Part shown: one piece after another, positions 1 to 6,470 of the stretch
Numbering within the stretch: the first letter of the stretch is position 1
Layout of the letters: each line of letters starts with the position of its first letter
Source: JBGVSA01 sp041807905
GTDB lineage: Bacteria > Pseudomonadota > Gammaproteobacteria > Burkholderiales > Rhodocyclaceae
Direction of reading: 5' to 3'
Assembly: GCF_041807905.1 (NCBI RefSeq)
Contig: NZ_JBGVSA010000034.1
Span: 1-28,435, forward strand
Length of the DNA: 28,435 bases
Made by a program: the position numbers and the translations under genes
The notes under the pieces: generated by a model
The model's database searches: none
The model's input: the letters and a program-made list of their open reading frames with translations, nothing else
Told to the model about the DNA's origin: nothing

Positions 1-59
1 AGCGTGATGTGACGCGTGGTGATGGCGTCGCCACCGAAAATCGCAAACGGCAGGGTCAT
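1..59 (-). CDS. Unidentified protein, N-terminal fragment (runs off the window)
   Basis: An open frame starts with ATG at 59-57 and reads left off the window with no stop; the visible peptide is MTLPFAIFGGDAITTRHITL. Its start overlaps the stop of the acyltransferase gene in an ATGA arrangement, which suggests translational coupling in one operon. Too little is visible to identify it. In some proteobacteria a small PlsC-like gene sits beside a phosphatidate cytidylyltransferase-like gene, so a phospholipid enzyme is possible, but that is inference from neighbourhood only. Confidence 0.5.
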   Translation of the reverse strand, partial: MTLPFAIFGGDAITTRHIT

Positions 60-676
60 GCTGGCGTCAGGGCGAGGTCGATGATCGATTGCCGCGCGCG
101 CGACAGAAAGTCGCCTTTGTCTTCACCCGAGATGAGGCCGACGGCTGCGCCGAAGGTGATCGTGCAGATCAGCGGTAGCGGAATCAGTTCGCCTTTGGGC
201 ATCACGCGGTTGAGGTTTTCGATGCGGACGGGCACCAATTCAACCTGTGGGCATTGCTGCGCCAGATGGTAGAGCCCGCTTTTGAACGGCAGCATTTCCG
301 GTTCGGCGTTGCGCGTGCCTTCGGGGAAGAAGATGAGCGAGTCGCCTTGCTCCAGCGCCGCGACGACGGGTGCGAGCGGATCGACGCCTTCTTCGCGGCC
401 ACGGCGCTCGATGAGCACCCCACGAAAGACCTTCCGGATGAGATAGCGGCGGACGGCAGAGGCGTTCCAGTAGTCGGCGCCCGCCACGGGGCGCGTACGC
501 CATCGCTGTCGGGCAGGCAACATCGCCCACAGCAACAGAAAGTCGAGATGGCTGGAGTGGTTGGCGAAGTAGATGCGTTGGCCGTCGCTGGGCGTGCGTT
601 CATTCCAGCGCACCTGCGCGCCGGTCACGACACGAGCAAGGAGGATCAACAGGTAAGCGACGGCGCGAGAGGTCAA
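56..676 (-). CDS. PlsC-type 1-acyl-glycerol-3-phosphate acyltransferase family protein
   Basis: Probable membrane-associated acyltransferase of the PlsC/LPLAT family, which transfers an acyl chain to a lysophospholipid-type acceptor. The catalytic HX4D motif is visible as HSSHLD near residues 40-45, and the acceptor-binding motif FPEGTR lies near residue 118. A short hydrophobic stretch occupies residues 6-18. At 206 residues it is shorter than housekeeping PlsC (about 240-250) because the N-terminal membrane part is reduced. The start shown is TTG at 676. No in-frame ATG precedes the HX4D motif, and an in-frame stop lies at 700-698, so a non-ATG start (TTG, or CTG at 685) is required. The gene overlaps the next minus-strand frame by ATGA. 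The exact substrate cannot be read from the sequence. Confidence 0.85.
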   Translation of the reverse strand: MTSRAVAYLLILLARVVTGAQVRWNERTPSDGQRIYFANHSSHLDFLLLWAMLPARQRWRTRPVAGADYWNASAVRRYLIRKVFRGVLIERRGREEGVDPLAPVVAALEQGDSLIFFPEGTRNAEPEMLPFKSGLYHLAQQCPQVELVPVRIENLNRVMPKGELIPLPLICTITFGAAVGLISGEDKGDFLSRARQSIIDLALTPA

Positions 677-796
677 AACGGTCAGACTTTTGGAAGGTCA
701 ACGTCGGCGTTTGAGTAAGCTCGCCGAAACATGCGATGTTCCACGACGGGCTCGATCGGCGCTTGATGCGCGTCAGTGGCCGCGTCCGGGCCAGGC

Positions 797-825
797 GCGC
801 TGCACGCTTGTTTGCAATGCAGCGC
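797..825 (-). terminator. Hairpin just after the ABC transporter operon
   Basis: A perfect 8-bp inverted repeat, GCGCTGCA and TGCAGCGC, with a 13-base loop lies 10 bases past the stop of the ATPase gene. No T-run follows on the minus strand, so it may be a 3' stabilising hairpin or part of a Rho-dependent end rather than a classic intrinsic terminator. Confidence 0.4.
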
Positions 826-835
826 AACCGGCTCA

Positions 836-1612
836 TCAGAGCATGTGATCGAGAAACGCGCGCGTGCGCGGGTGCTGTGGGTTGGAGAACATGTCGGCGG
901 GCGTGCCGCTTTCGACGATCTCGCCTCCGTCCATGAACACCGTGCGTGTCGATACGTCGCGCGCAAAGGCCATCTCGTGCGTCACGACGAGCATGGTCAT
1001 GCGCTCTTCGGCCAGTTCGCGCATGGTGCGCAGCACTTCGCCGGTGAGTTCCGGATCGAGTGCGGAGGTGGGTTCATCGAACAGCATGATGTCCGGTTCC
1101 ATGGCCAGCGCGCGGGCGATCGCCACGCGTTGTTTCTGGCCGCCCGACAGGCGCGATGGGTAGTTGTCGCGTTTTTCCAGCAGGCCGACCTTGCGCAGCA
1201 GTTCTTCGGCCTTGGGCACGATTTCGTCGCGCGCCATGCCCTTCACGGTGATCGGTGCTTCGATGATGTTCTGCAGCACCGTGAGGTGCGGGAACAGATT
1301 GAACTGCTGGAACACCATGCCCATCTTGCGGCAGATGCGGCGCACTTCATCTTCGGTCGCGTAATGCGCGCCCTTGGCGTCGGTCGACGCGAGTGTTTCG
1401 CCTTCGATGTCGATGTGGCCGCGGTCGATGGTCTCGAGGTGGTTCAGGCAGCGCAGGAAAGTGCTCTTGCCGGAGCCTGAACGGCCGATGATGGCGATCA
1501 CGTCGCCCTTGCCGACTTCGAGTGAGACGCCCTTGAGCACTTCGGTGTGGCCGAAGCGCTTGTGGATGTCACGGGCGCTGATCATGGCGGCGCTATTCGT
1601 CATGGACGGCAT
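836..1612 (-). CDS. Polar amino-acid ABC transporter, ATP-binding protein
   Basis: ATPase subunit of a GlnQ/HisP-type importer that powers amino-acid uptake at the inner membrane. The Walker A motif GRSGSGKST is at residues 43-51, the Q-loop around 102-103, the ABC signature LSGGQ at 155-159, Walker B IMLFDE at 175-180, and the switch histidine at 212. Length (258) is normal for the family. The ATG at 1612 has a purine-rich GGAAAAGA upstream and overlaps the permease gene by 20 bases; in-frame ATGs at 1603 and 1585 are alternatives. It is the last gene of a three-gene operon (binding protein, permease, ATPase). Substrate specificity (Gln, Glu, His, Arg and others) cannot be assigned from the sequence. 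Confidence 0.95.
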   Translation of the reverse strand: MPSMTNSAAMISARDIHKRFGHTEVLKGVSLEVGKGDVIAIIGRSGSGKSTFLRCLNHLETIDRGHIDIEGETLASTDAKGAHYATEDEVRRICRKMGMVFQQFNLFPHLTVLQNIIEAPITVKGMARDEIVPKAEELLRKVGLLEKRDNYPSRLSGGQKQRVAIARALAMEPDIMLFDEPTSALDPELTGEVLRTMRELAEERMTMLVVTHEMAFARDVSTRTVFMDGGEIVESGTPADMFSNPQHPRTRAFLDHML

Positions 1613-2246
1613 ATTTCTTTTCCAGGCGCTGGAAGCCGATGGTCAATACCAGCGTCATCGCAAGGTAGAAGACGGCGGCGACGAGGAACGGGCTGGTGGT
1701 GAAGTCGCGCTGCACGATCCCGCGCGCGGCGCGCAGCAGGTCGTTCATGGCCAGCACGTAGATGAGCGAGGTGTCCTTCACCAGGGTGATGGTCTCGTTG
1801 CTGAACGGCGGCAGGATGCGCCGCGTCATCTGCGGCAGGATGATCCGGCGCATGGTCTGTCCGTACGACAGGCCGAGCACCTTGGCCGCTTCGTACTGGC
1901 CCCGGTCGATGGACTGGATGCCGGCGCGGAAGATCTCCGCGAAGTACGCCGCGTAGTTGAGCGAGAAGGCGACGATGGCCGCCGGAAAGTCCGGCAGGCG
2001 AATGCCGATGATCGGCACAAAGGGCAGGGCGAAGTAGATGAACAGCATCTGCAGCATGAGCGGCGTGCCGCGCATGAGCCAGATGTAGCCATTGACCAGC
2101 GTGCTGGCAGTGCGCGAGCGCGAGATGCGGATCAGCGCCAGCGCCAGGCCCAGCGGCACCGAGAGTGCCAGCGTGACGAAGAACATCTTGAGCGTCACGC
2201 CAGCGCCTTCGATCAGCGGGCCGAGGATCGAAATCAGGTAATCCAT
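1593..2246 (-). CDS. Polar amino-acid ABC transporter, permease
   Basis: Inner-membrane permease of the HisM/GlnP (His/Glu/Gln/Arg/opine) family. The 217-residue protein has about five hydrophobic segments. The cytoplasmic EAA loop that docks with the ATPase is visible as EAAKVLG at residues 119-125. Only one permease gene is present, so the channel is probably a homodimer. The ATG at 2246 was chosen over the longer frame starting at 2276 because GAGGG stands 7 bases upstream and the transmembrane topology then starts as usual for the family. It lies downstream of the binding-protein gene after an 87-base gap that carries a strong hairpin, and it overlaps the ATPase gene. Confidence 0.93.
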   Translation of the reverse strand: MDYLISILGPLIEGAGVTLKMFFVTLALSVPLGLALALIRISRSRTASTLVNGYIWLMRGTPLMLQMLFIYFALPFVPIIGIRLPDFPAAIVAFSLNYAAYFAEIFRAGIQSIDRGQYEAAKVLGLSYGQTMRRIILPQMTRRILPPFSNETITLVKDTSLIYVLAMNDLLRAARGIVQRDFTTSPFLVAAVFYLAMTLVLTIGFQRLEKKYAVHDE

Positions 2247-2253
2247 GTTGCCG

Positions 2254-2258
2254 CCCTC
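2254..2258 (-). promoter_or_regulatory. Ribosome-binding site that sets the permease start
   Basis: GAGGG on the minus strand, 7 bases before the ATG at 2246. It supports the shorter start over the in-frame codon at 2276. Confidence 0.6.
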
Positions 2259-2307
2259 AGCGGCGACGCGGCCCACAAGGGGCCGCGCGAGCAGGGTTGT
2301 CGGGGTA

Positions 2308-2323
2308 CGCCGCCGAAGCGGCG
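2308..2323 (-). promoter_or_regulatory. Intercistronic cUUCGg tetraloop hairpin
   Basis: On the transcribed (minus) strand the sequence CGCCGC-TTCG-GCGGCG forms a perfect 6-bp GC stem closed by the unusually stable C(UUCG)G tetraloop. It lies 10 bases after the binding-protein stop and about 60 bases before the permease start. There is no T-run. The likely role, by analogy with other binding-protein operons, is to protect the upstream message from 3' decay so that binding protein is made in excess over membrane subunits. Confidence 0.65.
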
Positions 2324-2333
2324 GTGCTGCCTG

Positions 2334-3143
2334 TTATTTGACGACGTCCTTGCCGAACCAGGTCGTCGAGATCTTGGCGGCGCTGCCGTCCTGCTTCATC
2401 TTGTCCATCGCCTCGTCCAGCTTGCCGAGCAGAGCGGTGTCTTCCTTGCGCACGCCGACGCCGTATTCTTCGGTGCCGAAGTTGTCGTCCAGCACGATGT
2501 AGTCGCCCGGCTTCTTGGCCGTGTAGTAGCGGCCGACGACTTCATCCACCACGATGGCGTCCAGGCGGCCCGCGGTCAGGTCGAGCAGGGCGGTGACGTT
2601 GTCGCCGAACTTCTTGAATTCCTTGAGCGACTTGAGCGTGGCGTCGTCTTTCTCGACGGCCTCGACCGCGCTACTGCCTTCTTGCACGCCGACGACCTTG
2701 CCGGCCAGATCGGCCTTGGTCTTGATGGGCGAGCCGGCGCGCACGACGATGATCTGGTGGTTTTCCAGGTACGGCTTGGAGAAACCGATGTTCTGCTTGC
2801 GCTGTTCGGTGATCGTCAGACCATTCCACAGCACATCGACGCGCTTGCCGTTGAGTTCGGCTTCCTTGGCGTTCCAGTCGATGGGCTTGAACTCGACTTC
2901 CACGCCGAGGTGCTTGGCGGCCTCGCGGGCCAGGTCGATATCAAAGCCGACCAGTTCGTTCTTCTCGTCGCGGAAGCCCATCGGCGGGAAGTTGTCGTCG
3001 AGGCCAACGACGATCTTGCTGGGCAGGGCCGAGGCGGCGGGCGCTTCGGTGGTCGGGGCGGGCGCATCTTCTTTCTTGCCGCAGGCGGCGAGAACGGCGA
3101 CGGCGGCGAGCGCCAGCATCCAGGCGGACAGAGGTTTCTTCAT
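2334..3143 (-). CDS. Amino-acid ABC transporter substrate-binding lipoprotein
   Basis: Extracytoplasmic solute-binding protein of family 3 (SBP_bac_3). A lipoprotein signal peptide precedes the lipobox LAAC, with Cys21 as the lipidated residue. Gly at position +2 is not the inner-membrane retention signal known from E. coli. A Pro/Ala/Thr-rich linker of about 20 residues follows, then the binding domain, with the family start GLDDNFPPMGF and a later GLTITEQR segment. Length 269 is usual. First gene of its operon; a moderate AGGA lies 11 bases before the ATG. A lipid anchor on this class is common in Gram-positives and less usual in Gram-negatives. Ligand not assignable. Confidence 0.93.
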   Translation of the reverse strand: MKKPLSAWMLALAAVAVLAACGKKEDAPAPTTEAPAASALPSKIVVGLDDNFPPMGFRDEKNELVGFDIDLAREAAKHLGVEVEFKPIDWNAKEAELNGKRVDVLWNGLTITEQRKQNIGFSKPYLENHQIIVVRAGSPIKTKADLAGKVVGVQEGSSAVEAVEKDDATLKSLKEFKKFGDNVTALLDLTAGRLDAIVVDEVVGRYYTAKKPGDYIVLDDNFGTEEYGVGVRKEDTALLGKLDEAMDKMKQDGSAAKISTTWFGKDVVK

Positions 3144-3390
3144 GACGATCTTTTCCTGAGCAAACGAGGTCGTAGAGTCCGGCGCTAGCGGCGTCGGCGT
3201 TTCTGGGCCAAAACCCTCGCAGCCTAGCCGATTGCCGGGGCCGGCATCTGGACTACATCAGCTTTCTTGTTCGTATTGCGAAATTTCTTAGGAGCTGCCG
3301 GACAGCGACAAAGCCGCCGACGGCGCGTGATTGTCCCACAGGCAGGGGTGGGCCGGCGAATACCGGCCCGGGATGGGTTCTACGGGGTGT
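3144..3390. other. Intergenic stretch between dynamin-like gene and transporter operon
   Basis: About 247 bases without a gene. It should contain the promoter of the transporter operon (minus strand), but I see no convincing -35/-10 pair and no sigma-54 GG-N10-GC element. The only clear structures are the hairpins near 3335-3369. Confidence 0.5.
3350..3369 (-). terminator. Hairpin after the dynamin-like gene
   Basis: A perfect 7-bp stem, GGGCCGG and CCGGCCC, with a 6-base loop lies about 20 bases past the dynamin-like stop codon. A second stem, CCCAC/GTGGG, overlaps it at about 3335-3352. No T-run follows, so termination is only a guess. Confidence 0.35.
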
Positions 3391-5349
3391 TCAGGCCGCC
3401 AGATTGGCGGCCACCGGTGCCGCATCGGCCGGCGCGAGCGCGCGTTCGATGGCGCCCTGCATGCCGCGCAGTTCTTCGAGTTGGCGCAGCAGCACGGTTT
3501 CGTGCTGGTTGAGTTCGTCGATGCGCTCTTCCAGCGTGCCGGTCGCTTCATACACGCGTTTGACGCTCTCCAGTCGGCGCTTGAGCTGCAACTGGTATTC
3601 GCGCACCTGCGTTTCCAGCGGTGCCATCACCGCGCGCAGCCATTGTTCGACGTCGCGGTTGGCGATTTCGAACGTGCGGCGGGCTTCGGTGGCGATGGTC
3701 TCGAAGAAGCGCTGCGTGACTGTGCCTTTCCACTGCGTGATCATCGTGCCCACGCTGTTGAGTTGGTCGTTGAAGGCCGTTTCGAGCTTGGTGATCTCGC
3801 GCTGGTAGCGGAAAGTCGAAAAGCTCGTCGGCGGCGCCAGTTTCAGTCCGTGCTCGACCGACAGGCGCTTGTACATGGCGTCGAGCATGGTGGTGATCTC
3901 CGTGACCTCCTGCGAAGATTTCAGCAGGTTGCCGCGCAATGTGTCGAAGAACTCGACCATGGCGCCGCGCAGATCGCGCGAGAAGTTGGCATCGAGCATG
4001 GCTTCGCGCGTGCGACGGGTTTCCACCCGCACGGCGTCCAGGCCGATATGGGCCAGCAACTTGTTCGACAGGTTCGTAAACACGCTGCGCACGGCGTGGT
4101 ACTTCTGCAGGCCCTGTTCGAATTCCTCTTTTTCCGTGCGGACCTTGCGCATCATGTATTCGATGACGCTCTGGTTCTTGCCGCGCAGGTCCGACATTTC
4201 GCGCAGTTGCTCATGCAGGCCCGACAGGCGCGCCTCGAGAAGTTCGACCACGCGGCCGACGATTTCGCTGGCTTCGCTCAGTGCGGATTCGGTCAGGATC
4301 TGCTGGCGCGCGGGCAGCAGTTCATGGCTGAGCGCGTGTTCCAGATTTTCGATGCGCGAACGGTCGAGCAGCGCCTGGTCGTGATTGACCTTGGCCAGCA
4401 GCGCCTTTTGCGCGGAAACCGGAAAGACCTGCCGCGGTTCGATACCAAGCGTTTCGGCGACCGAACTCACTTGCCGGTTGATTTCGCTTTCGATGGTGGT
4501 ATCGGAGCGAAGGCCATCCCACAGGCCGTCGATCTTGTTGAGCACCACCATGCGGCCGCGCCTCTGAGTGCGGCCGGTGTTGACCTGATTGTTCCAAACC
4601 GCGAGATCGCTTTGCGTGACGCCCGTATCGGCGGCCAGCACGAACAGCAGTGCGTGCGCGCTGGGAAGCAGCGACAGCGTCAGTTCGGGCTCGGAGCCGA
4701 TGGCGTTGAGCCCCGGCGTATCGACGATCACCAGCCCCTGTTCGAGCAGCGGGTGCGGAAACTGGATGATGGCGTGGCGCCAGCGGGCGACTTCGACCTG
4801 CCCGTCGGCGTCCGGGCGGGCGCCGGCCATGCCGGTGTCGTCCACCACGAAGCCGAGGCGCTCGGCTTCCGCACGCGGCACGCGCAGGGTTTCGCTCACG
4901 CGGCGGAGCGCGCGTTCGACGCTGCCGGCATCGCGCACGTCGAAGGGTTCAAACACCCATTCGGCTGGCGCACGGCGCAGGTCGTTCATGCTTTCGCGGC
5001 GCGCGCGCGTGTCGATGGGCAGCAGGCGCACGCCGGGCGTCTGGCCGCTTTCCCATTGCAGTTCGGTCGGGCACATGGTGGTGCGGCCGGCCGATGAAGG
5101 CAGCACGCGCTTGCCGTACTCGGCAAAGAAAATGGCGTTGATCAGCTCGGATTTGCCACGCGAGAACTCGGCGACGAAAGCCACTACGAGCTTGTCTTCA
5201 CGCAGGCGGTCGAGCAAGTGCTGCAGACGCAGGTCCGATTGGGCGTCGCCGACTTCCGTTTCGGTCAGCCACGAACGCAGGTGCTGGATCGCGCCCGAAA
5301 CGTTGGAGCGCCAAGCGGCATAGGCGGAAAAGCGATCGATAAGGGACAT
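3391..5349 (-). CDS. Dynamin-family large GTPase
   Basis: Bacterial dynamin-like GTPase of 652 residues, expected to bind or remodel membrane; the cellular role of this subgroup is not established. GTPase motifs in order: G1 AEFSRGKS at 60-67 (Ala replaces the usual first Gly), G2 region with Thr90-Thr91 in GRTTMCPT, G3 DTPG at 210-213, G4 NKID at 271-274, and a G5-like SAQK at 312-315. About 115 residues separate G2 and G3, longer than in simple GTPases. The C-terminal half (about 340-650) is predicted from composition to be long helices with coiled-coil character, as in dynamin stalks. There is no signal peptide. The ATG at 5349 was chosen; an upstream TTG at 5379 lacks a ribosome-binding site. 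No partner GTPase gene is adjacent. Confidence 0.9.
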   Translation of the reverse strand: MSLIDRFSAYAAWRSNVSGAIQHLRSWLTETEVGDAQSDLRLQHLLDRLREDKLVVAFVAEFSRGKSELINAIFFAEYGKRVLPSSAGRTTMCPTELQWESGQTPGVRLLPIDTRARRESMNDLRRAPAEWVFEPFDVRDAGSVERALRRVSETLRVPRAEAERLGFVVDDTGMAGARPDADGQVEVARWRHAIIQFPHPLLEQGLVIVDTPGLNAIGSEPELTLSLLPSAHALLFVLAADTGVTQSDLAVWNNQVNTGRTQRRGRMVVLNKIDGLWDGLRSDTTIESEINRQVSSVAETLGIEPRQVFPVSAQKALLAKVNHDQALLDRSRIENLEHALSHELLPARQQILTESALSEASEIVGRVVELLEARLSGLHEQLREMSDLRGKNQSVIEYMMRKVRTEKEEFEQGLQKYHAVRSVFTNLSNKLLAHIGLDAVRVETRRTREAMLDANFSRDLRGAMVEFFDTLRGNLLKSSQEVTEITTMLDAMYKRLSVEHGLKLAPPTSFSTFRYQREITKLETAFNDQLNSVGTMITQWKGTVTQRFFETIATEARRTFEIANRDVEQWLRAVMAPLETQVREYQLQLKRRLESVKRVYEATGTLEERIDELNQHETVLLRQLEELRGMQGAIERALAPADAAPVAANLAA

Positions 5350-5439
5350 GGCTGGGCCGGATTCCTGGGCGCGAGACAAGAAGGATCAGTATCTTCTGGT
5401 GGCAAGAATATCGGTATTCCGATCATCGCCGTCGAACCT

Positions 5440-5470
5440 GCCCGCGGACCGTTACGGGCGGGCGGTTTTT
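5440..5470 (+). terminator. Plus-strand intrinsic terminator-like element between minus-strand genes
   Basis: GCCCGC (5440-5445) pairs with GCGGGC (5458-5463), with a small inner stem CCG/CGG. It is followed by GG and five T residues at 5466-5470. The T-run makes it point along the plus strand, opposite to both flanking genes, so it would stop antisense transcription rather than end mutM. Confidence 0.4.
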
Positions 5471-5496
5471 GATGATGGGCGGGTCGGAATGTGCCG

Positions 5497-6306
5497 TCAG
5501 CGCTGGCAGGAGGGGCAATAGAAGGTCGATCGCTGCCCCATGACGAGACGCCGGATTTCGCGCCCGCACACGCGGCAAGCCTCGCCTTCCCGGCCGTAGG
5601 CGAAATATTGCTGCTGGAAGTAGCCGCGCGAGCCGTCGCTGGCGACGAAATCGCGCAAAGTGCTGCCGCCTGCGGCCAGCGCGTCGGTCAGCGTTGCCTT
5701 GATCTCACCGGCGAGCCGTGTGCAGCGTTCGCGCGACAGGCGGCCTGCGGGCGTTTTCGGATTGATGCGTGCGCGGAACAGGCTTTCGGAGGCGTAGATG
5801 TTGCCGACGCCCACCACCACGGCGGCGTCCATGATGAATAGCTTGATCGGCGTCCTGCGGCCCCGGCTGGCGCGATAGAGGTATTCGCCGTCGAAGTCGC
5901 CGGTCAGCGGCTCGACACCGAGCCCACCGAGCAAGGGATGGTCGTCGCCGGCGGGCAGCCACAGCATCGCGCCGAAGCGTCGCGGATCGTGATAGCGCAA
6001 TACCTGCGCGCCGAAGACGATGTCTACGTGATCGTGCAGGCGCAGGGGCGTGTCGGCAGGCAGAACGCGCAGGGTACCGGTCATACCCAGGTGGACGATG
6101 AGCGTCCCGGCCGCCGTTTCCACCAGCAGATATTTGGCGCGCCGTCCGAAACGCACCGCCACCTGCCCGCGCAGCCATCCTGAGAGGCCGGCCGGCACGG
6201 GATAGCGCAGGCTGCCATTGCGCACCACCACGTCGGTGATGGTCGCGCCGGTCAGCAGTTCGGCGATGCCGCGGCGTGTGACTTCGACTTCGGGTAGTTC
6301 GGGCAT
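5497..6306 (-). CDS. mutM: Formamidopyrimidine-DNA glycosylase
   Basis: Bifunctional base-excision repair enzyme (Fpg) that removes 8-oxoguanine and formamidopyrimidines and cleaves the abasic site. The mature N-terminus PELPEVE is exact: Pro2 is the catalytic nucleophile, Glu3 the acid, and Lys58 a catalytic or DNA-binding lysine. A C-terminal zinc finger uses Cys244, Cys247, Cys264 and Cys267, with the conserved Arg259 in the finger loop. Length 269 equals the E. coli enzyme. The ATG at 6306 is fixed by the need for Pro2 directly after Met; the frame stays open to 6363, but that extension must be non-coding. No good Shine-Dalgarno is visible. It is divergent from the TPR-lolB-ispE operon across 164 bases. 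Confidence 0.98.
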   Translation of the reverse strand: MPELPEVEVTRRGIAELLTGATITDVVVRNGSLRYPVPAGLSGWLRGQVAVRFGRRAKYLLVETAAGTLIVHLGMTGTLRVLPADTPLRLHDHVDIVFGAQVLRYHDPRRFGAMLWLPAGDDHPLLGGLGVEPLTGDFDGEYLYRASRGRRTPIKLFIMDAAVVVGVGNIYASESLFRARINPKTPAGRLSRERCTRLAGEIKATLTDALAAGGSTLRDFVASDGSRGYFQQQYFAYGREGEACRVCGREIRRLVMGQRSTFYCPSCQR

Positions 6307-6340
6307 GTATGGAGATAAACGGGAATAATCGACCTGCCGC

Positions 6341-6369
6341 TTGCTGTTACCATCGGCGGACATATTCTA
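6341..6369. promoter_or_regulatory. Candidate divergent promoter region, mutM and TPR-lolB-ispE
   Basis: Plus strand: TTGCTG (6341-6346), 16 bases, TATTCT (6363-6368), giving a leader of about 95 bases to the ATG at 6471. Minus strand: TAGAAT (6369-6364), a 5/6 match to the -10 consensus, about 58 bases before the mutM ATG but with no good -35. The two -10 elements overlap, so they cannot both be used at once. Confidence 0.35.
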
Positions 6370-6470
6370 GGGCCGTTCCTTTGTGGGTGACCGTGCGCTG
6401 CGCGGCCATTGGTCGGGGAACGGCTGCGCATCCAGATACTCCAACCCCGGGTCACCTTCGAGATAACAAT

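Noticed and set aside
1374..3188. 604-codon plus-strand open frame opposite the ABC transporter genes
   Set aside because: It is antisense to three genes with clear family motifs, has low-complexity Arg/Gly/Asp/His composition and no recognisable domain; typical of GC-rich antisense frames.
3331..5097. 588-codon plus-strand open frame opposite the dynamin-like GTPase
   Set aside because: Antisense to a gene with all GTPase motifs; composition rich in His/Arg/Ala with no domain signal.
6307..6363. N-terminal extension of MutM
   Set aside because: Fpg enzymes require Pro directly after the initiator Met; that Met is at 6306.
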